A DNA stretch of 19,823 bases, from the NCBI GenBank assembly GCA_958438125.1, contig CAUBQN010000021.1, positions 1 through 19,823 on the forward strand. The letters run 5' to 3'. The stretch is from an uncultured Collinsella sp. (GTDB taxonomy: Bacteria; Actinomycetota; Coriobacteriia; Coriobacteriales; Coriobacteriaceae). Shown here piece by piece: positions 1 through 7,627 of this stretch (its first letter is position 1; each line of letters opens with the position of its first letter). Below the pieces are notes generated by a model. The model ran no database searches. It was not told where the DNA came from and saw nothing but the letters and a program-made list of their open reading frames with translations. Position numbers and translations under genes: made by a program.

Positions 1-89
1 TGCCTGCCAAGGTCAACGCGCGCTCGATTCCGCTGCTGGCCGAGGCCAAGGCCATCGTGGGTAATCAGGGCCGCGTGACGGTTATCTAG
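1..89 (+). CDS. 3' end of an unidentified protein (partial)
   Basis: An open frame runs in from the left edge (first full codon at base 3) and stops at TAG 87-89. The visible last 28 residues begin PAKVNARSIPLLAEAK and end GRVTVI. Codon choice (mostly G or C in third position) fits a real gene. I do not recognise the family from so short a tail. It ends 16 bases before the inverted-repeat element, and no hairpin with a T-run separates it from the helicase gene downstream. Confidence 0.6.
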   Translation, partial: PAKVNARSIPLLAEAKAIVGNQGRVTVI

Positions 90-105
90 GGACGGCGTTG
101 CTGAG

Positions 106-232
106 GGGTAGCTAATTTGGGACGGGGCTATTTTAGCTACCCTTTGACTGACGGCGAATGAGCTAGGGTCGGAATGCATCTCAACCGACATATGGGGGTA
201 GCTAAAATAGCCCCGTCCCAAATTAGCTACCC
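106..232. repeat. Nested inverted-repeat element, two perfect 37-bp arms
   Basis: Arm 106-142 and arm 196-232 are exact reverse complements over 37 bases, separated by 53 bases (143-195). Each arm also starts GGGTAGCTAA and ends TTAGCTACCC, so each can form its own 10-bp hairpin. The two arms together can form one 37-bp hairpin. The spacer holds a further small dyad (GTCGG 168-172 / CCGAC 185-189). No T-run follows, so it does not look like a simple terminator. No target-site duplication is obvious in the flanks. The shape recalls a small non-autonomous mobile element (MITE) or a REP/REPIN-type dispersed repeat. No transposase is present, and no second copy is visible in this window. Confidence 0.9.
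203..208 (+). promoter_or_regulatory. Possible -10 box TAAAAT inside right repeat arm
   Basis: TAAAAT at 203-208 matches the -10 consensus at five of six bases. It lies about 45 bases before the helicase start, which gives a short leader. No convincing -35 box is present 16-18 bases upstream. Because the arms are inverted, the left arm carries the same box on the minus strand (130-135), pointing out of the element the other way. Promoter activity is an inference. Confidence 0.35.
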
Positions 233-252
233 TGTGTGGATTGGAGGAAGTG

Positions 253-3200
253 ATGGCACAGGGGACGTTTGTGCAGGCGCTCCGGAAAGAGGCGGCGCTG
301 AGCGGCACCTTTATGAAGGGGCGTTCGCTCATGCTCAACGGCGCCGTGCTGTCGATTGAGGACAGCGGCTCGCGCTTCTCCAAAAACGTGACGGTTGAGG
401 GTGCAGTGCGCGGCTCGCGCGGCGACCTGTACAAGACGCACGTGGCGCTCGACATGGACGAGCACGAGGTGATCGACTACGACTGCGATTGCCCCGCTGC
501 CTATCGCTACCCCGGCATGTGCAAGCACGCCATCGCCACGGCTCTTGTGTATCTGGACGCAAGCGGCACCGAGCCCGTCGAGGGGCTGCGCACGCCGGTC
601 CGCACGTTTACGGCGCAGCCGAAACAGCCCGCGCGCACCGCGCCCAAAGTGCCGGCCGTCAATCCCAACTTTCCCTTTCCGGCGCCCGTTCCCACGAGCC
701 CGAGCCTCATGAAGGCGCTCTCCGATCTTTCGGACGCGCGCATGGATGAGTTGGCGGGCATGCGCCGCAAGCTCGCCGGCACTGTCGACCCCGATGCCCC
801 CAAGGCGGTATTGGAGCCCTCACTGGTGCCGTACTACAATCCGCTGTTTGCCGACCGCTTTAGCTGGGCGCTCGAGTTTCGCATCCGCTGCGGCTCGGTG
901 TCCTACGTGGTCAAGGACATCGACGGCATGGCCGCCGCCTACGTGTGCGGCGGCACGTTCTCGTACGGCAAGAAGCTCACATTCCTCCATACGCCCGAGG
1001 CCTTTGACGAGGTTTCGGTGCGTCTGCTCGACCTTGTTGTGGCAACGGTTGTGTATCTGAGCGACATCACGAGTTCGCGTTCGGCGTCGTACGATTTTGC
1101 ACGCAGCGGTTTTGTCGCCGAGCGCCAGCTGCCGCTGTCCGAGCATGACATCGTATATGTGCTGGACTTGCTGCATGGCCGGACCATCTCCTTTGAGCCC
1201 GCCTGGTCGCGGGGAACGACGACGCATCGTTCCTACGAGGTAGCGGTTGAGTTGTCGCCGGTGGGGGAGGACGAGGCCTCGGCAAAACAACCGCCGCTCC
1301 TTGCCGCCAAGATCGCGCCGGCGGCCGGTGGCAGCTACGACCTGCGCCTGCCGGCCGATACGTACTGCTTTGTCGCAGGCGACGCAGCCTATCTGGTCGA
1401 CACGCACCGCGCGCGTCGCGCCGATGCGGCGTTTGCCCAGTATGCCGCACCGTTTCTGTCGTGTCTGCTGCCCTGTCGCACGCCGGTCCATATCGCCGCC
1501 GAGCAGGTGGGCGAATTCTGCCGCATGGCACTGCCCGTGCTGCGCGAATACACTGACCTCACCGCTCCCGCCGTGCTCGACACCGTGGCGCCTGAGCCGA
1601 GCTTTGCCATGGCAATCGGTGTCGACGACGGGCTTGTGACCTGCAAGATTACGGTTGCCTACGGTGATTGGTCGGCGGATCTCTTTAGCCTGGGCGCTCC
1701 GGGCAGCCCCTTCGAAGAGCAGCGCCCGGGCGTGCCGCCGCGCGACGAGATAGCAGAGTTTCGCGTTATGGATACGGCGGCCCTGTATTTCGACTTTTAC
1801 GAGGGCGGCCTGGCGTTTGAGGAGCGCGACGACGAGAGCCTGTTTCACTTGCTGACCGAGGGCCTGTCTGCCCTGTCCGAGCTGGGCGAGGTCATGCTCA
1901 GTGACCGCCTGCGCCAAGTCTCGGTCCGCCCTGCGCCCAAGCTTTCGGTGCGCGCGACCGTCAAGAGTAACCTGCTCGATGTTGAACTGGGCGCGAGCGG
2001 TCTTTCGGCGGCAGATCTTGCCATCTATCTGGACTCGTACAAGCGCCACCAGACGTTCGCTCGCCTTACGTCTGGCGACATCGTACGCCTGGACGAGGGT
2101 GCCCGCGCCGCGTTTGGTCTTGCCGAGGACCTGGGCGTCGATGCCGTCGATCTGCTCGACGGCGTATCGCTTCCCGCGTCGAGCACCCTGTTTGTCGATA
2201 GCATGCTCGCGCGCACGCCGGCGCTCGAGGCCGATCGCGACGCTGCATTCCGTCGCACCGTCGAGCGCTTGGATACGCTCGGCAAGATGGATTTTACGGT
2301 GCCAGTCTCGCTCAAGGCCACACTGCGCGGCTATCAGGTCGACGGCTACCAGTGGCTCGGCTCGCTCGAGCACCTGGGCCTCGGCGGTATCTTGGCCGAC
2401 GATATGGGCCTGGGCAAAACACTGCAGATGATCGCACATATCCTGGCGCGCGTGGAGGCGGGGGACAACAAGCCCACGCTCGTGGTATGTCCGGCCTCAC
2501 TCGTGTACAACTGGACTGCCGAGCTGGAGCGCTTTGCGCCCTCGCTGGATGTGTGCGCCATCGTGGGCGCCAAGGCTCAACGCCGCGTGCAGATAGCAGG
2601 CGCCGACGAGCATAACGTGGTCGTGACGTCGTATGACCTCATGCGCCGCGATATCGACGAGTATGCCGAGCGGGACTTTGCCCGCGTGGTGCTCGATGAG
2701 GCCCAGTACATTAAAAACCCGCTCACCCAGGTGGCGCGCGCCGCAAAGCGCCTGCCTGCCGGCGTGCGCTTTGCCCTGACGGGCACGCCCATCGAAAACC
2801 GCCTATCCGAGCTCTGGAGCATCTTCGACTTTTTAATGCCGGGCCTGCTCGGCACGCGCGAGTCGTTTGCCAAGCGCTTCGAAAGCCCGGTCGAGCATGC
2901 CGAGGGCGACAGTGCCGCTCGCCTGCAAGCGCTCGTGTCGCCGTTTGTGTTGCGCCGTGTCAAGGAAGACGTGGTGGCCGACCTGCCCGAGAAGATCGAG
3001 GATACGGTCATGGCGCAGCTCACCGGCGAGCAGCGCAAACTCTACCTGGCCAACCAGGACCGCATCGCCCAACAGGTGCAGCATCGCGAGGCATCCGAGT
3101 TTAAGAAGGACAAGCTCAAGGTGCTCGCCGAGCTCACCAAGCTGCGCCAGATCTGCTGCGACCCGCGTCTGCACTACGAGGATTACAAGGCGGGGAGCGC

Positions 3201-3717
3201 CAAACTCGATACGTGCATGGAGCTCGTGCACGGCGCACTCGACGGCGGACATCGCATCCTGTTGTTCAGCCAGTTTACGGGTATGCTCGATATTATCGGT
3301 AAGCGCCTGGCCAAGGAGGACATCGCCTTCCTTAAGCTCACGGGCGCTTCGTCTAAGGAGAGCCGCGCCAAGATGGTCGCGCAGTTCCAAGCGGGCGAGG
3401 TTCCGGTCTTTTTGATTTCGCTCAAGGCGGGCGGCGTGGGCCTTAACTTGACGGCTGCCGACGTGGTCATCCACTACGACCCGTGGTGGAACGTGGCGGC
3501 GCAGGACCAAGCAACTGATCGTGCACACCGTATTGGCCAGCAGCATACCGTGACCGTGTACAAGCTCATCGCCAAGGACACGATCGAGGAACGCATTATG
3601 CAGATGCAGGAGTCCAAGCGCGACCTGGTCAACAGCGTACTCGGCGGCGACGGCATCTCGTCGGCACTGTTCACGCGCGAGGATGTTCTGGCGCTTCTCG
3701 GCGGCGACGGGCGCTAG
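253..3717 (+). CDS. SWIM zinc-finger SNF2-family helicase-like ATPase
   Basis: This 1154-residue protein is a DNA-dependent ATPase of the SNF2 (Swi2/Snf2, superfamily 2) type, expected to translocate on duplex DNA and remodel protein-DNA complexes. Near the N-terminus a SWIM zinc finger (C78, C80, C90, H92) is clear. A long middle region (about 110-660) without recognisable motifs follows. The ATPase core shows motif I DDMGLGKT (716-723, K722), motif II DEAQ (815-818), motif III TGTP (843-846), and in the C-terminal lobe QATDRAHRIGQ ending at 1096. I chose ATG 253 because GGAGG at 243-247 sits five bases upstream; a TTG at 241 would place that site inside the gene. It stands alone, directly behind the nested inverted repeat. 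SWIM-SNF2 proteins of this size occur in many Gram-positive bacteria; their cellular role is poorly defined. Confidence 0.93.
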   Translation: MAQGTFVQALRKEAALSGTFMKGRSLMLNGAVLSIEDSGSRFSKNVTVEGAVRGSRGDLYKTHVALDMDEHEVIDYDCDCPAAYRYPGMCKHAIATALVYLDASGTEPVEGLRTPVRTFTAQPKQPARTAPKVPAVNPNFPFPAPVPTSPSLMKALSDLSDARMDELAGMRRKLAGTVDPDAPKAVLEPSLVPYYNPLFADRFSWALEFRIRCGSVSYVVKDIDGMAAAYVCGGTFSYGKKLTFLHTPEAFDEVSVRLLDLVVATVVYLSDITSSRSASYDFARSGFVAERQLPLSEHDIVYVLDLLHGRTISFEPAWSRGTTTHRSYEVAVELSPVGEDEASAKQPPLLAAKIAPAAGGSYDLRLPADTYCFVAGDAAYLVDTHRARRADAAFAQYAAPFLSCLLPCRTPVHIAAEQVGEFCRMALPVLREYTDLTAPAVLDTVAPEPSFAMAIGVDDGLVTCKITVAYGDWSADLFSLGAPGSPFEEQRPGVPPRDEIAEFRVMDTAALYFDFYEGGLAFEERDDESLFHLLTEGLSALSELGEVMLSDRLRQVSVRPAPKLSVRATVKSNLLDVELGASGLSAADLAIYLDSYKRHQTFARLTSGDIVRLDEGARAAFGLAEDLGVDAVDLLDGVSLPASSTLFVDSMLARTPALEADRDAAFRRTVERLDTLGKMDFTVPVSLKATLRGYQVDGYQWLGSLEHLGLGGILADDMGLGKTLQMIAHILARVEAGDNKPTLVVCPASLVYNWTAELERFAPSLDVCAIVGAKAQRRVQIAGADEHNVVVTSYDLMRRDIDEYAERDFARVVLDEAQYIKNPLTQVARAAKRLPAGVRFALTGTPIENRLSELWSIFDFLMPGLLGTRESFAKRFESPVEHAEGDSAARLQALVSPFVLRRVKEDVVADLPEKIEDTVMAQLTGEQRKLYLANQDRIAQQVQHREASEFKKDKLKVLAELTKLRQICCDPRLHYEDYKAGSAKLDTCMELVHGALDGGHRILLFSQFTGMLDIIGKRLAKEDIAFLKLTGASSKESRAKMVAQFQAGEVPVFLISLKAGGVGLNLTAADVVIHYDPWWNVAAQDQATDRAHRIGQQHTVTVYKLIAKDTIEERIMQMQESKRDLVNSVLGGDGISSALFTREDVLALLGGDGR

Positions 3718-3882
3718 CCGCGCGCGGGGTGGGACTGCTGGAGTGGGCAGGACGGTCGACGCATTTTGGCCCGACCGCTTGCCTGATCCGTTATGTGTTC
3801 ATTTGCAATGCCGTGGATGGTTTGTCTGCCTTTGGGCATAAGAACCATCAAGAACATTGGCACATCAGCAAAGGAGAACATC

Positions 3883-4245
3883 ATGGCGAAATTCTTTAAG
3901 GACCCCGACGGTAAGCTCATCGCTGCCCTTGGCGACGACGTTGCGACCCCTGCCGGTTGCACGGAACTGACCGCAAACACTGAGGACGCGGCGCACGAGA
4001 AGCACGTGCCTGTTGTCGAGACCGAGCGCGACGGTCACGTGATTCGTGCACGCGTTGGCTCGGTCGAGCACCCCAGCCTGCCCGAACACTACATTGAGTG
4101 GATTGCGCTTGAGGCCGAGGGCCGCTTAGAGGTTCATTACCTTGAGCCCGGCATGAAACCCGCGACGTTTTTCGCGGGCGGCTCCAAGACCGGTACCGTC
4201 TATGCCTACTGCAACCTGCACGGGCTGTGGTCCGCGACATTCTAG
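3883..4245 (+). CDS. Superoxide reductase (desulfoferrodoxin family) lacking the N-terminal iron site
   Basis: This 120-residue cytoplasmic protein matches the superoxide reductase fold, which reduces superoxide to hydrogen peroxide at a ferrous His4Cys centre without making oxygen, a typical defence in anaerobes. All five iron ligands can be placed: H41 in EKHVPV, H63 and H69 in EHPSLPEHYIEW, and C110 and H113 in CNLHGLW. The catalytic-loop pair E39-K40 is present. The first 36 residues correspond in length to the desulforedoxin domain of class I enzymes, but the four cysteines for that second iron are missing and only C26 remains. It is therefore of the one-iron kind with a relic N-terminal domain (class III-like). 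The RBS AAGGAG (3871-3876) fixes the start. A hairpin terminator follows, so it is probably monocistronic. The electron donor (a rubredoxin in relatives) is not in the window. Confidence 0.92.
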   Translation: MAKFFKDPDGKLIAALGDDVATPAGCTELTANTEDAAHEKHVPVVETERDGHVIRARVGSVEHPSLPEHYIEWIALEAEGRLEVHYLEPGMKPATFFAGGSKTGTVYAYCNLHGLWSATF

Positions 4246-4290
4246 GAGCGCGCCCCCGCTCGGGGTATCATAGCTAGCATATGCACATGC

Positions 4291-4323
4291 AAGCGCCGGC
4301 TGCATTATGCGGCCGGCGCTTTT
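4291..4323 (+). terminator. Rho-independent terminator after superoxide reductase gene
   Basis: AAGCGCCGGC (4291-4300) pairs with GCCGGCGCTT (4312-4321), and inner pairs (4302-4304 with 4308-4310) leave a three-base loop. A short T-run follows (4320-4323). It lies 46 bases after the stop and 40 bases before the next start, so the next gene needs its own promoter or readthrough. Confidence 0.8.
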
Positions 4324-4362
4324 ACTACGATTTCGATGGTTTACGACGGAAAGGGCTGGGGC

Positions 4363-6348
4363 ATGAAGCTCGCGCTTGCACAGATCGATATGCGCCTGGG
4401 TGATATTGAGGGCATTTGCGGCCGCATCGAGGACCAGGCTCGTCTGGCCCACGAGCGCGGGGCGCGCGTGCTGTGCGTTCCGGCTCCGCTCTTTATGGGC
4501 GCCATGCCCGGTGGCCTGGTGGGCGCTGCCGACTTTGAGCACGACGTGCTTGCCGGTTTGACTGGTGTCGCCGAGCGTATCCAGGAGCTTGACATGATCT
4601 GCATCGTGCCCGCGGCGGTTTCGTTTGAGGGCCAGCCGCTGCTCGACTACATGATGCTCAAGGACGGTCATGTGGTGCCGGCGCGTTCGAGCATTGCCCT
4701 GCAGCGTGGCGAGAACAACGACACACGTTGGGCGCCGCCGGTGTTCGACGTGGACGGCGTGCGCATCGCCGTGATTTTTGACTTGGACCGCGAACTCGAG
4801 ATGCTGCCGACCGGTGTTGACCTCATTGCGTATTTCCAATTCAACGCGTTTGACATGACCGACCGCGAGACTGCCGCCATTGCTGCCGTTCGCAGCGGCG
4901 CCTACCGCAAGATCGCATCCAAGCGCAGCGTGTGGTTTGCCTGCATGGCGCCGGTCGGTGCCTATGACGAGTCGGTGTATACCGGCGGTTCGTTTGTGCT
5001 CGACGACTGCGGTCGCGTGGTGGCCCAGGCGCCGTGCTTTGAGGAGAGCCTGCTGGTTCAGGAGATTCAGCGCGGCGTGATGCTCGATGCCCTGGAGGAT
5101 CACGAACTGCCCGAGTTCCGTTCCGAGGAGTGGCTGTGGCAGGCGCTGGTGCTCGCCGTGCGCGACAACGCCCGAGCCCACGGTGCGTCGCGTGCTGTGG
5201 TGGCACTCGAGGGTGACTTGCCGTCGTCCCTGCTGGCGGCGCTGGCCGTCGACGCTCTGGGCCCGCGCAATGTGATTGGCCTGGTGCTGGGGCGCAACCG
5301 TATCTTTACGCCGGCGCAGGAAGAAGCCGAGGCTGCCCGCTGTGCCGCCGTCCGCGCCATCGCCGAGCGTCTGCACATTCGCACCGTCGAGCGCGATGCA
5401 CCGGATGCGGCGCGCGTGCTCGATCGCGACGTGTCGGCGGGCGATGCCGAGCGCCTGCGCTCGCGCACGCTGGGCCTGATGCTGGAGGATACGGCGCTCG
5501 AGCTGGGTGCGATGGCGCTGAGCCCGCTGTCCAAAACCGAGTACGCGCTGGCGGCGCCGGCGCTTTGCGGCGGCTACCAGGGCGACTTTGCGCCCTTTGG
5601 CGATGTGTACCTGTCGACGCTTGAGTTTGTGGCGCGTGTGCGCAACCGCACGTCTGCCGTGGTGCCCCAAGAGCTCGTGACGCTCAACGCAGTGGAAGAT
5701 TGTATGGAGCGCGTGCTGGCGCAGGCGCTCTCGACGCTCGACGGTCCGGTCGATATGCTCGACCGTGCGGCACAGCTGCTCGGCGGGCTTGAGCCGGGTG
5801 AGGTCGATGGCGCGCTCGAGGCGCACGTGGACCGCAATCGATCTTTCGACGACATCCCGATGGCCGCTGGCAAGCCTGAGGCCTGCTCGCTGCTGCTGAT
5901 GCTCGTTCGACAGGGTGAGGCTGCCCGCCGCATGTTGCCGATGGCGCCGATCGTCTCGGCCCGTTCGTTTGCCGAGCGTGCCTGGCCGTATATGCTCGCG
6001 TGGTCCGACCTGGGGCTTAACGGCAAGGAGCGTATGACGGTCGATTCGCTGGCGCGCGCCGAGGTGCGCCGTTTTGCTGACGAGGATACGAGCGAGCGCG
6101 TGCGAAACGAGATGATGGGCGTGCTGGGCGAGCTACTGGGTATTTCGCCCGAGCAAATGGAGGAGCTGCGCTCTGAGGACGGTCAGCGTCGTTTACACGA
6201 GGGAATGAAAAAGTTCGAGGGCGAGGTTCAGGACGCCATCGATAAGATGATGGGCGGCCAGGGTGGCCCGCAGGGTGGGCCCCAGGGCACGCCGATGCCG
6301 CAACCGCCGGTGGATCCGAGGCAGTTCCCGTTCTTTAGCCAAAACTAA
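4363..6348 (+). CDS. NAD synthetase (NadE)-like protein with degenerate active sites
   Basis: This 661-residue protein has the layout of glutamine-dependent NAD+ synthetase: an N-terminal nitrilase-type glutaminase domain (starting MKLALAQIDMRLGDIE) and a C-terminal ATP-pyrophosphatase domain. The second domain is recognisable from LAALAVDALGPRNV (291-304) and LCGGYQGDFAPFGDVY (401-416), the counterpart of the family's YGDMAGGFAPIGDVY. Signature residues are lost. The glutaminase FPE motif reads VPA (39-41), the catalytic cysteine region ICED reads IFDL (138-141), and the usual lysine region reads PARSS. The ATP loop SGGxDS reads EGDLPS (283-288), and TTGNKSE reads ALSPLSKTE (385-393). The C-terminus adds an acidic helical stretch and a Gly/Gln/Pro tail. 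I chose ATG 4363, with GGAAAGGG upstream, over ATG 4336. I infer a pseudoenzyme with a regulatory or scaffolding role; its partner is unknown. Confidence 0.8.
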   Translation: MKLALAQIDMRLGDIEGICGRIEDQARLAHERGARVLCVPAPLFMGAMPGGLVGAADFEHDVLAGLTGVAERIQELDMICIVPAAVSFEGQPLLDYMMLKDGHVVPARSSIALQRGENNDTRWAPPVFDVDGVRIAVIFDLDRELEMLPTGVDLIAYFQFNAFDMTDRETAAIAAVRSGAYRKIASKRSVWFACMAPVGAYDESVYTGGSFVLDDCGRVVAQAPCFEESLLVQEIQRGVMLDALEDHELPEFRSEEWLWQALVLAVRDNARAHGASRAVVALEGDLPSSLLAALAVDALGPRNVIGLVLGRNRIFTPAQEEAEAARCAAVRAIAERLHIRTVERDAPDAARVLDRDVSAGDAERLRSRTLGLMLEDTALELGAMALSPLSKTEYALAAPALCGGYQGDFAPFGDVYLSTLEFVARVRNRTSAVVPQELVTLNAVEDCMERVLAQALSTLDGPVDMLDRAAQLLGGLEPGEVDGALEAHVDRNRSFDDIPMAAGKPEACSLLLMLVRQGEAARRMLPMAPIVSARSFAERAWPYMLAWSDLGLNGKERMTVDSLARAEVRRFADEDTSERVRNEMMGVLGELLGISPEQMEELRSEDGQRRLHEGMKKFEGEVQDAIDKMMGGQGGPQGGPQGTPMPQPPVDPRQFPFFSQN

Positions 6349-6407
6349 CTATGGGATGGGATTCGCTCCCAACCCCGATACTTCAACTAAGCACCTCGGC
6401 CCTGTTG

Positions 6408-6416
6408 TGTTATTCT
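6408..6416 (+). promoter_or_regulatory. Extended -10 promoter upstream of ruvCAB
   Basis: TG-T-TATTCT (6408-6416) is an extended -10 element with four of six matches in the hexamer, 70 bases before ruvC. No good -35 box lies 17 bases upstream, as is common for extended -10 promoters. No LexA-type palindrome is seen nearby. Confidence 0.45.
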
Positions 6417-6485
6417 AGAACAGACGTTCGTGAATAGTGCGCGGGGCCTTGTCTTGCGCTGTGCTTGTGGCGAGGGGAGGTTGGC

Positions 6486-7007
6486 TTGGTTATCTTGGGT
6501 ATCGATCCCGGTTTGGCCCATACGGGGTGGGGGATTATCGAGGAGCGACGCGGCGAGGTTCGCTGCCGTGCCTACGGTTGTATTGAGACCAGCGCGGGCA
6601 GTCCGCTCGCGGTGCGCCTGTCACATATCGCCCGCGACCTCAAGGGTGTCGTGGAGCGCTACCGCCCCGATACCGCCGCCATCGAGAGCATTTACTTTGG
6701 CGCCAACGTTCGTTCGGCCATCCCCACGGCGCATGCCCGCGGTGCTGCACTCGTCGCACTTTCGGAATGCGCGCTCGAGATTGGCGAGTACACGCCCATG
6801 CAGATCAAACAGGCTGTGGTGGGCACTGGCGCCGCGGACAAGCGGCAGGTCGCCTACATGGTACGCACACTCACACAGCTCGATCACGACCCGCATCCCG
6901 ACCATGCCGCCGATGCCCTGGCCTGCGCCATCTGCCACGTAAACCTCAGCCGCACCCGCGCCCTCACCGGTGGCGAGTTCTATCAACAGAGAGGAACCGG
7001 ATACTGA
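6486..7007 (+). CDS. ruvC: RuvC Holliday-junction resolvase
   Basis: RuvC is the endonuclease that cuts Holliday junctions symmetrically after RuvAB branch migration. The 173-residue protein starts MVILGIDPGLAHTGWG, with the first catalytic aspartate D7. E67 lies in AAIESIYFGAN. The C-terminal acid motif reads PDHAADALACAICH, giving H140 and D143; a histidine at the third position is known from other RuvC proteins such as the Thermus enzyme. The start is TTG at 6486, five bases behind GAGGGGAGG (6472-6480). An upstream in-frame TTG at 6465 would put that site inside the gene. It is first in a three-gene operon, and its TGA stop overlaps the ruvA ATG by one base. Length is normal for the family. 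Confidence 0.96.
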   Translation: MVILGIDPGLAHTGWGIIEERRGEVRCRAYGCIETSAGSPLAVRLSHIARDLKGVVERYRPDTAAIESIYFGANVRSAIPTAHARGAALVALSECALEIGEYTPMQIKQAVVGTGAADKRQVAYMVRTLTQLDHDPHPDHAADALACAICHVNLSRTRALTGGEFYQQRGTGY

Positions 7008-7627
7008 TGATTTCCCAGCTCCACGGAACGCTTGTCGAGGCCACGATGAGCTCTGCTGTCGTCGATGTGTCGGGCGTTGGCTTTGAGCTCGGCATCTCGG
7101 GCAGCACTGCGGCCACGTTGCCGACGTCCGGTGGCGAGGTCTGCCTCTACACGCGTATGCAGGTGCGCGAGGACGCCATGACACTTTTCGGTTTTTCCTC
7201 AAAGGATGAGCGCATGATGTTCGACCGGCTCGTGTCCGTTTCGGGCGTTGGCCCGCGCCTGGCGCTTGCCGTGCTTTCCACCTATACCGTGGGGCAGCTG
7301 TATTCGCTGGTGATGGCCGAGGACGACAAGGGCATGGCCAAGGTACCCGGTGTGGGCAAAAAGACAGCTCAGCGCCTGATCCTGGAACTCAAGAGCACCT
7401 TTGCCAAGGATAAGGGCTTTGTGCCGGTCGACGTGATTCCCGGACAGGTTGCGATGCCCGTGCCCGCTGCCGCTCCCTCGGTGATCGATGATGCCCGTGC
7501 GGCGCTCCTTTCCATGGGCTTTAGCCCGCAGGAGACCGATGTTGCCCTGAGCGGGTATGATGGGCAGAATATGCGTGTCGAGGATCTGCTCGGCGCGGCG
7601 CTTAAGCGACTCGGAATGGATGCGTGA
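7007..7627 (+). CDS. ruvA: RuvA Holliday-junction DNA-binding subunit
   Basis: RuvA tetramers bind the four-way junction and load the RuvB motor. The 206-residue protein shows the N-terminal OB-like domain (MISQLHGTLVEA), two helix-hairpin-helix DNA-binding motifs (VSGVG 78-82 and VPGVGKKTAQRL 113-124), and after a Pro/Ala-rich linker (about 139-158) a C-terminal three-helix domain ending AALKRLGMDA, which contacts RuvB. It starts at ATG 7007 within the ruvC stop (TGATG) behind GAGGAA (6991-6996), and its own TGA overlaps the ruvB start in the same way. This implies translational coupling of all three genes. Confidence 0.97.
   Translation: MISQLHGTLVEATMSSAVVDVSGVGFELGISGSTAATLPTSGGEVCLYTRMQVREDAMTLFGFSSKDERMMFDRLVSVSGVGPRLALAVLSTYTVGQLYSLVMAEDDKGMAKVPGVGKKTAQRLILELKSTFAKDKGFVPVDVIPGQVAMPVPAAAPSVIDDARAALLSMGFSPQETDVALSGYDGQNMRVEDLLGAALKRLGMDA

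Noticed and set aside
143..195. Spacer of the nested repeat as a CRISPR-like spacer
   Set aside because: There are only two repeat units, in inverted orientation, and no cas gene is in the window.
820..2439. Long open frame on the minus strand inside the SNF2 gene (and similar ones opposite the NadE-like gene, fhs and the PI-PLC-like gene)
   Set aside because: Such antisense frames are expected opposite high-GC genes. They have no RBS and no recognisable domains, and their residue make-up mirrors the sense gene.
3753..3777. Hairpin CGGTCG / CGACCG after the SNF2 gene
   Set aside because: It has only six pairs, a 13-base loop and no T-run, so it is not a supported terminator.
4253..4271. CCCC/GGGG mini-hairpin followed by TATCAT
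   Set aside because: The loop is too small and the stem too short. TATCAT could be a -10 box, but the transcript would run straight into the terminator at 4291-4323.
4336..4362. Earlier ATG for the NadE-like gene
   Set aside because: It would add nine residues that do not fit the family's MKxALAQ start and has no RBS, whereas GGAAAGGG precedes ATG 4363.
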